This document shows, piece after piece, positions 46,365 through 54,450 of a DNA stretch of 64,000 nt. The stretch covers positions 3,410,335 through 3,474,334 of the forward strand of contig DS990592.1 of assembly GCA_000155695.1 (NCBI GenBank). The letters run 5' to 3'. The notes below the pieces were generated by a model. The model saw only the letters and a list, made by a program, of their open reading frames with translations, did no database searches and was not told the origin of the DNA. The translations under genes and the position numbers were made by a program. The first letter of the stretch is position 1. Each line of letters opens with the position of its first letter. Source of the DNA: Verrucomicrobiia bacterium DG1235. GTDB taxonomy: Bacteria; Verrucomicrobiota; Verrucomicrobiia; Opitutales; Opitutaceae.

Positions 46365-47336
46365 ATGAAAAAATTAATACTCCTTTCACTCTTCACCCTT
46401 CACTCTTTCGTGCTCCTGAGCGCGACTCCCACCATCCTCTCCACCGACATCGCCGGCGACATCGACGACACCTGGGCCCTCGCCCACCTCCTCCGCTCAC
46501 CCGAACTCGATCTGAAACTAGTCCTCACCGAAACCGGCGACTCCCACTACCGCGCCACCGTCGCCGCCAAACTCCTCGAGGTCGCCAACCGCACCGACGT
46601 ACAAGTCGCCCTCGGCATCGACTCCGGCCCCTTCAAGGACTCCGACAAACACCAAGGTCCCTGGGTCAAAAACTACGACCTCTCCACCTACCCCGGCACC
46701 GTCCACCAAGACGGCGTACAAGCCTTCATCGACTACGTCAAAAACTCCCCCGCCCAAGAAATCAACGTCATCGCCATCGGTCCAGCCCCCAGCCTCGCCG
46801 CCGCCGTCACCCAAGCCCCCGAAATCGCCAAGAAATGCAAGCTCTACGGCATGCACGGCTCCTTCGACGTCGGATACGGAGGCAACCCGTCACCAACTCC
46901 CGAATACAACGTCTACGCCGACGTCCCCGCCTTCCGCGCCCTCATGGCCGCCCCCTGGAAATCCATTACCCTCACCCCGCTCGACACCTGCGGCACCATG
47001 CTACTCGACGGACAAAACTACCACGCCATCTGGTCCGCCACCGACGACCCCCTCCTCCGCTCCGTCATCGAAAACTACTGCATCTGGGCCCCACGCGTCC
47101 CCTGGATGGACTGCGACTTCTTCACCCAAAAAACCTCCACCCTCTTCGACGACGTCGCCGTCCTCATGTCCTACTCAGACAACTACATCAACTACGAGGA
47201 CATCCAATTCTCCGTCTCCGACGAAGGCGCAACTCTCCGCGACCCCGACGGCCCCTACCGCGCCCGCGTCGCCATCACCTGGAAAGACCTCCCCGCCTTC
47301 CAAACCTTCCTCACAAACCGCCTCCTCCAAAACTAA
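46365..47336 (+). CDS. Secreted nucleoside hydrolase-like protein
   Basis: A 323-residue inosine/uridine-preferring nucleoside hydrolase family protein with a signal peptide (MKKLILLSLFTLHSFVLLSA). The calcium-binding aspartate cluster is in STDIAGDIDDTWALAHLL, where the family has DxDxGxDD; the mid-chain INVIAIGPAPSLAAA matches the 'a.GPLTNlA' motif. The distal Asp/His motif is less clear: SATDDPL may contribute. Export to the periplasm is common for the Bacteroidota/Verrucomicrobiota forms. The stretch coding for LSLFTLHSF is itself a heptamer repeat (46383-46410). Confidence 0.82.
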   Translation: MKKLILLSLFTLHSFVLLSATPTILSTDIAGDIDDTWALAHLLRSPELDLKLVLTETGDSHYRATVAAKLLEVANRTDVQVALGIDSGPFKDSDKHQGPWVKNYDLSTYPGTVHQDGVQAFIDYVKNSPAQEINVIAIGPAPSLAAAVTQAPEIAKKCKLYGMHGSFDVGYGGNPSPTPEYNVYADVPAFRALMAAPWKSITLTPLDTCGTMLLDGQNYHAIWSATDDPLLRSVIENYCIWAPRVPWMDCDFFTQKTSTLFDDVAVLMSYSDNYINYEDIQFSVSDEGATLRDPDGPYRARVAITWKDLPAFQTFLTNRLLQN

Positions 47337-47385
47337 CCCCCAAAAAACACTCCTCCTCACCCTCAACCCTATCACTCTACCACCA

Positions 47386-47489
47386 CTTGTGCCTTCTGTG
47401 CTTTTTGTGGTTAAAAACAACACAACCCAATCACCCTCTTCTCCATTTCTTTGTGAATCTTAGCGCCTCTTAGTGGCCCTCAAAAAAAC
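47386..47489 (+). repeat. Two TGCG-class elements before the YdjC gene
   Basis: First copy 47386-47420 (CTTGTGCCTTCTGTGC then TTTTTGTGGTTAAAAAC), second 47448-47489 (TTTGTGAATCTTAGCGCCT then CTTAGTGGCC and CAAAAAAAC), 20 bp before ATG 47510. Confidence 0.65.
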
Positions 47490-47509
47490 AACCTTCTACA
47501 CACCAACCC

Positions 47510-48457
47510 ATGCCCAACATCACCCCAACCCTCGCCCTACTCGCCCTAGTCCCATTCGCCAGCGCCCATAACCACGAACCCGAAGCACAGCCCACCACCG
47601 TGCAAGAGCAGCTCGGCTACCCCGCCGACGCCAAACTCCTCATCATCCACGCCGACGACCTCGGCCTCGCCCACTCCAAAAACCTCGCCACCTTCCACGC
47701 CATGGAAGAAGGCGTCGTCACCTCCGCGAGCGTCATGATGACCACCCCCTGGGTCCTCGAAGTCGCCCACTACGCCCAAGCCCACCCCGAAGCCGATCTC
47801 GGCGTCCACCTCACCCTCACCTCCGAATGGGAAACCTATAAGAACGGTCCCCTCGCAGGACGCGACCAAGTCCCCAGCCTCGTCACAGAGCACGGCTACT
47901 TCCACGCCACCGTCGCAGACTTCGCCGCCGCAGCAGACATCGACCAAATCGAGACCGAAGCCCGAGCCCAAATCAAAGCCGCCGCCGACTCCGGCATCGC
48001 CTACACCCACCTCGACGGACACATGGGCTCCATGCTCGCCACCGACGAAATCGCCCAACTCTACATCCGACTCGGCCAAGAATACCGCGTCCCCATCCGC
48101 CTCCACCAGCACCACGCCGACGCCGGCTCTCCCAAACTCCAAGCAGCCGCAGTCGCCATGCCCGGCAAGCTCGTGCAAGCCTACGGCGCCGTCCCCGCCG
48201 ACTACCCCGAAGGCATGGGCGCCCACTACGACCAAATCCTCCGCGACCTCCAGCCCGGCCTCAACATCCTCGTCCTCCACCTCGGCTACGACGACCTCGA
48301 GATGCAAGCCATCACCGTCAACCACCCCCTCTGGGGCTCCCACTGGCGCCAGATCGACTACGACTGGGCCACCGCCCCCGAAACCAAAGCCCTCATTCAA
48401 GAGCTCGGCATCACCCTCCTCGACTGGCGCGAAGTCCAAGAAAAGCTCTTCGACTAG
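47510..48457 (+). CDS. ChbG/HpnK (YdjC) family deacetylase
   Basis: A 315-residue YdjC-like carbohydrate deacetylase with an N-terminal signal peptide (LALLALVPFASA). Metal-site and catalytic motifs: LLIIHADDLGLAHS (Asp pair), LGVHLTLTSEW (His), TYLDGHMGS-like YTHLDGHMG (His). ChbG acts on chitooligosaccharides and HpnK on hopanoid sugars; secreted forms like this one probably act on oligosaccharides in the periplasm. Its leader holds two TGCG-class repeats. Confidence 0.9.
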   Translation: MPNITPTLALLALVPFASAHNHEPEAQPTTVQEQLGYPADAKLLIIHADDLGLAHSKNLATFHAMEEGVVTSASVMMTTPWVLEVAHYAQAHPEADLGVHLTLTSEWETYKNGPLAGRDQVPSLVTEHGYFHATVADFAAAADIDQIETEARAQIKAAADSGIAYTHLDGHMGSMLATDEIAQLYIRLGQEYRVPIRLHQHHADAGSPKLQAAAVAMPGKLVQAYGAVPADYPEGMGAHYDQILRDLQPGLNILVLHLGYDDLEMQAITVNHPLWGSHWRQIDYDWATAPETKALIQELGITLLDWREVQEKLFD

Positions 48458-48487
48458 AACCCACGCTCCAACAAACTAGCCAATCGT

Positions 48488-48514
48488 GGGAAGCGGCCAT
48501 GTGCCGCGATTCCC
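48488..48514. repeat. REP-like hairpin between convergent genes
   Basis: GGGAAGCGGC-CATGT-GCCGCGATTCCC folds with a perfect GCGGC/GCCGC core and a two-base bulge below it. It lies between the YdjC gene and thpR, 30 bp after one stop and 13 bp from the other. No T-run, so it may be a bidirectional transcript end or a REP-type element. Confidence 0.5.
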
Positions 48515-48526
48515 CTCAACCCACCC

Positions 48527-49078
48527 CTAGTCACCGAGCGCATACTCCGCGACCCGCTCATAGCGAGCCCCATTCGAATAAAGCCTGCTCGCATACAGAA
48601 CGAATCCCTCAACCCTAAACGGCGCTCCCACAAACTCCCGGCGCCGTTTCACCCACTCCGTCGCCGAGTTGACAGAGCTTCCATCCCGTATCCGCGCAAT
48701 GGTTACATGCGGATGAAAACTCCTCACGTCAGCCTCAATCCCCAGCTTCAATAGCAAATCGTCAATCCGCTGCCGCAGCTGAAACAAACGCGGATGCCCC
48801 GAACCTACCCCCACCCACAATACCCTCGGCCTGCCACGAGCCGGAAAAATCCCCGCACCCTCCAGCGGCAAGACAAACCGCTCCACCTCCACCACCGCCA
48901 AGCCTTCGACAAGTCGCTCCACCTGCTCCCCTTCCAGCTCCCCAATAAAACGCAAGGTCACGTGCATCCGCTCAAGCCGCGTCCACGCAAACCCCTTCCC
49001 GCTCGAACGCAGCCCTGTCAACTCGCGCCGATGCTCCTCCGGCAAGTCTACTGCAATAAAATAGCGAGCCCCCGCCAT
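48527..49078 (-). CDS. thpR: RNA 2',3'-cyclic phosphodiesterase (ThpR/LigT)
   Basis: A 183-residue 2H-phosphoesterase. The two HxTx motifs that define the fold are HVTLRFIGE (near residue 40) and HPHVTIARI (near residue 128), giving the pair of catalytic histidines. The start MAGARYFIAVDLPEE is typical (RxFIAi..P). It hydrolyses 2',3'-cyclic phosphate to 2'-phosphate and can ligate tRNA halves in vitro. It is followed on the same strand after the GDSL gene (17 bp between stop and start), so the two may be co-transcribed, GDSL gene first. Confidence 0.92.
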   Translation of the reverse strand: MAGARYFIAVDLPEEHRRELTGLRSSGKGFAWTRLERMHVTLRFIGELEGEQVERLVEGLAVVEVERFVLPLEGAGIFPARGRPRVLWVGVGSGHPRLFQLRQRIDDLLLKLGIEADVRSFHPHVTIARIRDGSSVNSATEWVKRRREFVGAPFRVEGFVLYASRLYSNGARYERVAEYALGD

Positions 49079-49095
49079 CCGCTTTGACTCCCCCT

Positions 49096-50445
49096 CTACA
49101 TCTCCATAATTCGGATACGACGATACTCCATCTGCCCCTTGTCGCCTTCTATTCCGATCGGTCCGACCTCTGGCAACTCAAACGCCGCCTCCAACACTTC
49201 GCCATTACAAGTGCAGACCGCTACATCGTCCTTCACCGTGATCACGATCTCGTTCCAGTCCTGCGGCTTGTAGCGCTTCAAATCCCGATAAGGCCCCGCC
49301 AGAGCATAGTCGCGACACTGCAACTGCGGACCACGGATATAGATGCCGCTATCCGTTTCCGGCGTCGCTCGGAATTCCATCTTCAATACGAAGTCGCTCG
49401 AAAATTCCCGAGTCGTATGCAGCTTTTGAACCTTCCGGCGCTCCGGAGGAGTCGTCGCCACGAGCCGACCATTGATCGCCGCAAATCGCCCATCCGGCGT
49501 CACTTCCAAACCGTCAAACGCAACTGGCTCTTCAACAAACGGCCACTCCGCCGCCCCCTTCGGATCGCTCTTCTTCCAGTTTCGAGCGCTCACCTTGTCT
49601 TCCTCTGGCGTGATTCGATATCCCCATCCCGTCAAGTCGTACCCATTAAATAAATACTCAAACCCTTCCTCCAAAACAAAGTCGTCCTCCGTCTCAGAAA
49701 AGCCAAGCGTCGCGAAAACCGGTCGCAAAGCCGCCGCCCATTTCGCGTAGCCCGCCTCGTTCGGGTGAAGCAAGTCAGGAAATTCGGCTGGGATTGCATC
49801 CCCATTCCCATCATCGAAAAGATTAAACGTATCCAAATAAATGATCTGCGGATCGCCCTTCACCAAATCCAAATAGAGCTCGTTGATCCTCTGAATCTTC
49901 TCCGAAGGACGCCTCATCGATTCCGAACTTGGAAAAACCTCGCACAACACAATCGGCATATCCGCGTCATACTCCTTCAACTCGGCAAGCAGCAGAGCCA
50001 TATCGCTCGCGATAATCTCCGGCGTCGCCCCTTCCTCCAAATCATTCGTGCCAATCAATAACACGATCGCCGACGGCTTAACCGCCAGCACGTCCTCCTC
50101 CAGGCGAATCAACAGACCGCGTGTAGTGTCTCCGCTGATACCGCGATTCGCCACCTTCAGCTCGGGAAACGCCGCGCCCAAAGCCCCTCCCCAACCTTGC
50201 GTGATCGAATCCCCCAGAAAAACCACCGCTCCCTGGTCCTGCTCCACCGTCTTAGCCCAAGCAGAACGGCGACGCTCCCACAAATCCTGAAACCAGTCGT
50301 AGCGCCGAATCGGCCCCATCCCCGGCAAGCCCTCATCCGTCTCCGGAATCGCAAAAGCGGACTTCTCATCCTGAGCGAGCGCCCCGCAGGACAAGCACGC
50401 TAAACAAACCAAAAGGACAACACGGGGGAAACGAGGGGCTTTCAT
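49096..50445 (-). CDS. Secreted GDSL hydrolase fused to DUF1080 domain
   Basis: A 449-residue two-domain protein. ATG 50445 gives the signal KAPRFPRVVLLVCLACLSCGALA. The SGNH/GDSL esterase (about 45-250) has block I VVFLGDSITQGWG, block II NRGISGDTTRG, block III LLIGTNDLEEG and block V DLLHPNEAGY. A DUF1080 (3-keto-disaccharide hydrolase/LamG-like) domain follows from about 262: LFNGYDLTGWGYR, EFSSDFVLKMEFR, SGIYIRGPQ, DWNEIVITVKDD, IGIEGDKGQMEYRRIRI. The esterase probably deacetylates glycans and the C-terminal domain binds or acts on sugar. The upstream start at 50484 is not favoured. Confidence 0.9.
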   Translation of the reverse strand: MKAPRFPRVVLLVCLACLSCGALAQDEKSAFAIPETDEGLPGMGPIRRYDWFQDLWERRRSAWAKTVEQDQGAVVFLGDSITQGWGGALGAAFPELKVANRGISGDTTRGLLIRLEEDVLAVKPSAIVLLIGTNDLEEGATPEIIASDMALLLAELKEYDADMPIVLCEVFPSSESMRRPSEKIQRINELYLDLVKGDPQIIYLDTFNLFDDGNGDAIPAEFPDLLHPNEAGYAKWAAALRPVFATLGFSETEDDFVLEEGFEYLFNGYDLTGWGYRITPEEDKVSARNWKKSDPKGAAEWPFVEEPVAFDGLEVTPDGRFAAINGRLVATTPPERRKVQKLHTTREFSSDFVLKMEFRATPETDSGIYIRGPQLQCRDYALAGPYRDLKRYKPQDWNEIVITVKDDVAVCTCNGEVLEAAFELPEVGPIGIEGDKGQMEYRRIRIMEM

Positions 50446-50608
50446 GCCCAAGATCCTCCACCCTCCAATCACACGACGCAACATCCCCTTTCCAGAAACA
50501 AATGAGCAACCCCTTCCACATCCCAGCCGACTACCATCAGCAAAACCGAAGCCCCCATTCGGAATACACGTCTACCCAAAACCAAACAATCCATGGCATA
50601 CTCCGTCC

Positions 50609-50827
50609 ATGGAACCAAACCGTTCAACCTTCCAATACATCCGAAGCTTCGTGATCGGACTCTTCCGCGAAATACACAACTCCCTACCCGACATCTCGCC
50701 CTACCCGGAAACCAAACCGCGCCCGGGACTCAGACTCTTCATCCACGGAGTAACCGTCTACATCGAGCCTCCGTCATCAAACAAACGCAACGCTCCCAAA
50801 CAAAAAGCACCCACCAATAGCAAATGA
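50609..50827 (+). CDS. Small protein of unknown function (72 aa)
   Basis: Begins MEPNRSTFQYIRSFVIGLFRE and contains GLRLFIHGVTVYIEPP before a basic tail. I do not recognise it. Its stop overlaps the start of another very small ORF (ATGA, 50824-50827). A longer in-frame start at 50444 would overlap the start of the divergent GDSL gene. Real status uncertain. Confidence 0.4.
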   Translation: MEPNRSTFQYIRSFVIGLFREIHNSLPDISPYPETKPRPGLRLFIHGVTVYIEPPSSNKRNAPKQKAPTNSK

Positions 50828-50919
50828 CCTCCCGCGCCCACCTTCTCCTCCTACTCGTCGCCATTTCCACAACCAGCTCCCTCAAAGCCCACCCACGCCC
50901 CATCACCACCCGAAAGTAG
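50824..50919 (+). CDS. Candidate 31-aa signal-peptide-like ORF
   Basis: MTSRAHLLLLLVAISTTSSL then KAHPRPITTRK. It looks like a short secretion signal with a small basic tail. The 4-bp overlap with the 72-residue ORF suggests coupling, if either is expressed. It ends 34 bp before the large heptamer array. Could be chance. Confidence 0.3.
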   Translation: MTSRAHLLLLLVAISTTSSLKAHPRPITTRK

Positions 50920-50953
50920 CCAGCCAACCACCCAATTTCCCCTCGCCAATCCC

Positions 50954-51093
50954 CTCTCCCAACTCACCATTCACCTCTCCCAACTCACCATTCACCTCTC
51001 CCAACTCACCACTCACCTCTCCCAACTCACTACTCACTACTCACTACTCACTACTCACTACTCACTACTCCCCACTCACCATTCACCACTCAC
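50954..51093 (+). repeat. Twenty-unit heptamer array abutting the LysR gene
   Basis: Twenty uninterrupted 7-bp units. The first half is a 21-bp higher-order repeat of CTCTCCC, AACTCAC, CATTCAC; the second has five TACTCAC in a row, then TACTCCC, CACTCAC, CATTCAC, CACTCAC. One C separates it from the ATG at 51095. The plus strand of the entire 140 bp contains no G. Confidence 0.9.
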
Positions 51094-51094
51094 C

Positions 51095-51985
51095 ATGGAG
51101 CTTTACCAACTCAAATCATTCGTCGCCGTCGCCGAAGAAGGAACCCTCGCCAAGGCAGCCATGCGCCTCTTCTCCAGCCAGCCCTCCGTCAGCGCCCATA
51201 TCAAAGCCCTCGAAGACGAGCTAGGCATCGCCCTCTTCGAACGCAGCTCCCGCGGCATGCAAATCACCGCCGACGGCGACGCCCTGCTCACCCGTGCCTA
51301 CGCCATCCTCAACGAAACCCAAGAGCTCAACAATCTCGCCCGCAACCTCCAGTCTAGCCCTTCCGGCAAGCTCACCATCGGTGTCAACACCGGCTCCTCC
51401 CAGCTTCCCCTCGACGCCATCGCCAAACGCCTCCACCAAGACTGCCCCAAGCTCCAGCTAGAGTTCCAGCACAGCTCCTCCGGCTACGTCCAAAAAGGAG
51501 TCATCGCCGGCGATATCGATATCGGCTTCTACGAAGGCGAAGTCGATTCGCCCAAACTGCTCAGCTCCCAATTCCAGGAAAACAAGATCCTCGTCGTCGC
51601 GTCCCCAGAATTCAAGGACGCTCTGCAAACCACCGATTGGAAAGACCTACAAACGCTTCCCTGGGTATTCAAGACCCCCGACTGTAGCTACTACCAGCTC
51701 ATGGAGCGCATCGTCAAAGCCCACGACCTCCAGATCGAAAAACGCTACACCATCGACGAAGAAGGAACCTGCCTGCAATTCGTCCGCAACAACGCCGCCC
51801 TCTCCCTCCTCGGAGAATCAATCGTCGCCGACGAACTAGCCACCGGCTCACTCATCGCCTGGAAAAGCTTCCAATGCACCCTCCCCCACCGCCTCATCTG
51901 CCTCGGCTCCCGCTTCCACGAACGCCCCATCCAAGCCTTTTACCAATCATGCGAGCACTCCCTTCGTTTAAGCAAAATGCAATAG
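51095..51985 (+). CDS. LysR-family transcriptional regulator
   Basis: A 296-residue LysR-type regulator. The N-terminal winged HTH reads MELYQLKSFVAVAEEGTLAKAAMRLFSSQPSVSAHIKALEDELGI-type sequence with FERSSRGMQITADG closing it. The periplasmic-binding-like effector domain starts near residue 88 (GKLTIGVNTGSS) and includes GDIDIGFYEGE. No target is adjacent in divergent orientation, which is unusual for the family; the gene to the right is a beta-propeller on the same strand. Translation must start directly behind the heptamer array, with no SD. Confidence 0.92.
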   Translation: MELYQLKSFVAVAEEGTLAKAAMRLFSSQPSVSAHIKALEDELGIALFERSSRGMQITADGDALLTRAYAILNETQELNNLARNLQSSPSGKLTIGVNTGSSQLPLDAIAKRLHQDCPKLQLEFQHSSSGYVQKGVIAGDIDIGFYEGEVDSPKLLSSQFQENKILVVASPEFKDALQTTDWKDLQTLPWVFKTPDCSYYQLMERIVKAHDLQIEKRYTIDEEGTCLQFVRNNAALSLLGESIVADELATGSLIAWKSFQCTLPHRLICLGSRFHERPIQAFYQSCEHSLRLSKMQ

Positions 51986-52103
51986 CCCCGATCGTTCGAC
52001 CTCAGTCCAGACCGCACCACCCCAATCAAATCCTGCTGGCGAAGCCATCCTGCCCGCGCAGCGGATCCCTGTTAATTACACCAAAACCTGAAAAAACAAT
52101 CAC

Positions 52104-52742
52104 ATGAAAACCATCACCGAACTCGCACGCCTCTCAGCCCCCGCCGATATGCCGCAATCCCTCGCTTGGGACGGCGAAACCCTCTGGATGGGCTCCCTAG
52201 CCACCAAACGTATCTACCAGCTCGATACAAAAAAATGGACCGTGCTCACCGAGACCGAAGCCCCCGGCCACCCCTTCGGCATGGTCTCCATCGGCGAAGA
52301 GCTCCGCGTCCTCTGCGGCGAGACCTCCGAAGACAACCGCTACATCCGCCGCCTCATCCCCGGCCACGGCTTCGACACCATCTTCAAGCTCCAGTGCCCC
52401 GACGACACCGGCTCCCAGCTCGGCTACGACGGCGCCACCCTAAACGTCAGCCAATGGTACAACCAGAAAGTCCTCGCCATCACCGAAGACGGCGAAGTCC
52501 TCAAATCCTACGACTGCCCGCGCGGCATCTGCGGACAAGTCATCGTCGACGGCCAAATCTACCTCGCCAACACCGCCGACGAAGACACCAACGACTACTA
52601 CCTCGGCCGCATCGACCCCACCACCGGCCAGTACGAGGACCTCGCCAAAATCCCCTTCCCCGCCCGAGCCCTCGCCCACGACGGCACCCACTTCTGGACA
52701 AACCACCGCGCCGCCGGCGAAACCATCCGCTTCTCCCTCTAA
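52104..52742 (+). CDS. Beta-propeller protein (cytoplasmic, unknown)
   Basis: A 212-residue protein of repeated 'L.WDG..LWmg.....IyqlD' units, such as SLAWDGETLWMGSLATKRIYQLD, QLGYDGATLNVSQWYNQKV and LAHDGTHFWTNHR, which predict a small beta-propeller like glutaminyl-cyclase or SMP-30 relatives. There is no signal peptide. Metal-binding or catalytic residues are not evident, so function is unknown. It follows the LysR gene by 118 bp on the same strand and could be its target. Confidence 0.65.
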   Translation: MKTITELARLSAPADMPQSLAWDGETLWMGSLATKRIYQLDTKKWTVLTETEAPGHPFGMVSIGEELRVLCGETSEDNRYIRRLIPGHGFDTIFKLQCPDDTGSQLGYDGATLNVSQWYNQKVLAITEDGEVLKSYDCPRGICGQVIVDGQIYLANTADEDTNDYYLGRIDPTTGQYEDLAKIPFPARALAHDGTHFWTNHRAAGETIRFSL

Positions 52743-52796
52743 CCCCGCCCCGCCGCCCACTCCAAAAACCACTCCACCCCTTACCCGCCTCAACCC

Positions 52797-52836
52797 GCGC
52801 AACTATTATTAGTAACTTTACGAATAATAGTTGCGC
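52797..52836. repeat. 40-bp palindrome upstream of GH27
   Basis: Arms of 19 bp (GCGCAACTATTATTAGTAA and its partner TTACGAATAATAGTTGCGC) with a 2-bp centre and a single mismatch. The same sequence occurs at 54351-54384 on the other side of the GH27 gene. Its GC-rich feet and AT-rich body could be a regulator site or a transcript-end hairpin of the beta-propeller gene. Confidence 0.85.
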
Positions 52837-52949
52837 CCGCCCCGCCTTCTCCCCGTCACGCTTCCTCTCATCCATGCGTGACCAACTAATACGCAATATG
52901 TGATCCCAAAGCCGCCTTCGTTTGACACACAGGCAACCCCGATTCCGCT

Positions 52950-52971
52950 GTAGTTTCTAACCCGAAACTAC
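52950..52971. promoter_or_regulatory. Inverted repeat before the GH27 start
   Basis: GTAGTTTC-TAACCC-GAAACTAC, perfect 8-bp arms, four bases before the ATG at 52976. A TTGACA sequence at 52922-52927 could be the -35, but no -10 at proper spacing is clear. Either an operator or a hairpin covering the translation start. Confidence 0.55.
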
Positions 52972-52975
52972 ATTT

Positions 52976-54226
52976 ATGAATCGATCACTCAAAACCCCGT
53001 CTGGCTCCCTAGCCTCCACCTTGAAGCAAGGCTTACTCGGACTCGCGACACTCGCCCTCGCCGCTTCAGCTAGCGCCCAGAAATTCGAAGGCCTCGCCCT
53101 CACTCCGCCCATGGGCTGGAACTCCTGGAATACCTTCGAGTCCGCCATCAACGAGCAGCTCGTGCTCGACACCGCCCAGTCCATGATCGACAGCGGCATG
53201 CGCGACGCCGGCTACACCTACATCGTCCTCGACGACTGCTGGGCCCTACGCGATCGCGATCCCGAAGGCAATCTCGTCCCCGACCCGGAAAAATTTCCCA
53301 ACGGCATCAAGGCCCTCGCCGACCAGCTCCATGAAATGGGCTTCAAGATAGGCATCTACGGCGACGCCGGACGCACCACCTGCGCCGGCTACCCCGGCAG
53401 CCAAGGCCACGAGTACCAAGACGCCCGCACCTGGGCCTCATGGGGCATCGACTACCTCAAGTACGACTGGTGCGCCACCGGCACCCGCGACGCCAAAGAA
53501 GCCTACACCACCATGCGCGACGCCCTTCGCACCGCCGGACGCCCCATCACTTTCTCCATCTGCGAATGGGGCGACAACGAGCCATGGCTCTGGGCCCAAG
53601 ACGTCGGACACCTCTGGCGCATCTCCGGCGACATCTACGACTGCTGGGATTGCGAGCAAGAATGGTCCCGCGGATTCAAAGTCATCCTCGACCGCTACCA
53701 CGCCCTCAAGCCCTCCGTCGTCGGACGCGACGGCCTCGGCCAATACTCCGGCCCCGGCGGCTGGAACGACGCCGACATGCTCGAAGTCGGAAACCCCGGC
53801 CTCACCCTCGCCGAGTCCCGCTCCCACTTCACCCTTTGGGCCATGATCACCTCGCCGCTCATGGCAGGAAACGACGTTCGCTCCATGTCCCCCGAAATCA
53901 TCGACGTTCTCACCAACAAGGACGTCATCGCCATCAACCAAGACCCAGATGGCGTCTCCGCATGGCGCTTCGGCATCGTCCCCGGCAAGTACGAGACCTG
54001 GATCAAGCCTCTCCAAGGCGGAGACTGGGCCGTCTGCATCCTCAACACATCCGAGGAAACCCAGACCGCCGAAATCCAATGGCACCGCATGGAACGCGCC
54101 CTCTCCGGCGAGTTCGAAATCCACGACCTCTGGGCAGACAAATCCCTCAGCACCACTCACAAGGATCTCAAGGCAAAGATAGCCTCCCACGACGTCCTCC
54201 TCATGCGACTCAGCCCTAAGAAGTAA
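52976..54226 (+). CDS. Alpha-galactosidase, glycoside hydrolase family 27
   Basis: A secreted 416-residue GH27 enzyme that removes alpha-1,6-galactose, for instance from galactomannan or raffinose. A signal (LLGLATLALAASASA) is followed by LTPPMGWNSWNTFES, YIVLDDCWALRDRD, GFKIGIYGDAGRTTCAGYPGSQ-type sequence, the nucleophile Asp164 in DYLKYDWC, SICEWGDNEPW, the acid/base Asp in RISGDIYDCW, and GGWNDADMLEVG. The small C-terminal beta-sandwich (WAVCILNTSEE to VLLMRLSPKK) is present. It is enclosed by two copies of a 34-40 bp palindrome and followed by a strong terminator. The AraC gene to the right and the GH26 suggest a galactomannan locus. Confidence 0.95.
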   Translation: MNRSLKTPSGSLASTLKQGLLGLATLALAASASAQKFEGLALTPPMGWNSWNTFESAINEQLVLDTAQSMIDSGMRDAGYTYIVLDDCWALRDRDPEGNLVPDPEKFPNGIKALADQLHEMGFKIGIYGDAGRTTCAGYPGSQGHEYQDARTWASWGIDYLKYDWCATGTRDAKEAYTTMRDALRTAGRPITFSICEWGDNEPWLWAQDVGHLWRISGDIYDCWDCEQEWSRGFKVILDRYHALKPSVVGRDGLGQYSGPGGWNDADMLEVGNPGLTLAESRSHFTLWAMITSPLMAGNDVRSMSPEIIDVLTNKDVIAINQDPDGVSAWRFGIVPGKYETWIKPLQGGDWAVCILNTSEETQTAEIQWHRMERALSGEFEIHDLWADKSLSTTHKDLKAKIASHDVLLMRLSPKK

Positions 54227-54256
54227 GCTCTTTTTCATAGTCACTATGTACGGCTA

Positions 54257-54292
54257 GGCCGCCACGAATCTCGTATTCGCGGCGGTTTTTTT
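54257..54292 (+). terminator. Terminator of the GH27 gene
   Basis: Stem CCGCC.CGAAT/ATTCG.GGCGG, one internal mismatch, 5-nt loop, then seven T; 33 bp after the stop. Confidence 0.85.
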
Positions 54293-54350
54293 CTACATCA
54301 ACCGCAGATTCATCCGAACTCACCCCGCGCCAAACCGCCCCTCAACTTCA

Positions 54351-54384
54351 CAATTATTATTCGTAACATTACGAATAATAGTTG
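54351..54384. repeat. 34-bp palindrome upstream of AraC gene
   Basis: CAATTATTATTCGTAA-CA-TTACGAATAATAGTTG, 16-bp arms with one mismatch. Second copy of the element at 52797-52836; core GCAACTATTATTCGTAA is shared. It ends 66 bp before the AraC-type start, a suitable place for an operator. Confidence 0.8.
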
Positions 54385-54450
54385 CAGACGATTTATCGAC
54401 CCTTGAAGGAGACCTTGCCCCAGTGTGCAAAACCTGATCACTTCCTCGGC

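Noticed and set aside
50954-51093. Heptamer array considered as a CRISPR array
   Set aside because: Units are 7 bp with no unique spacers and no cas genes in the window.
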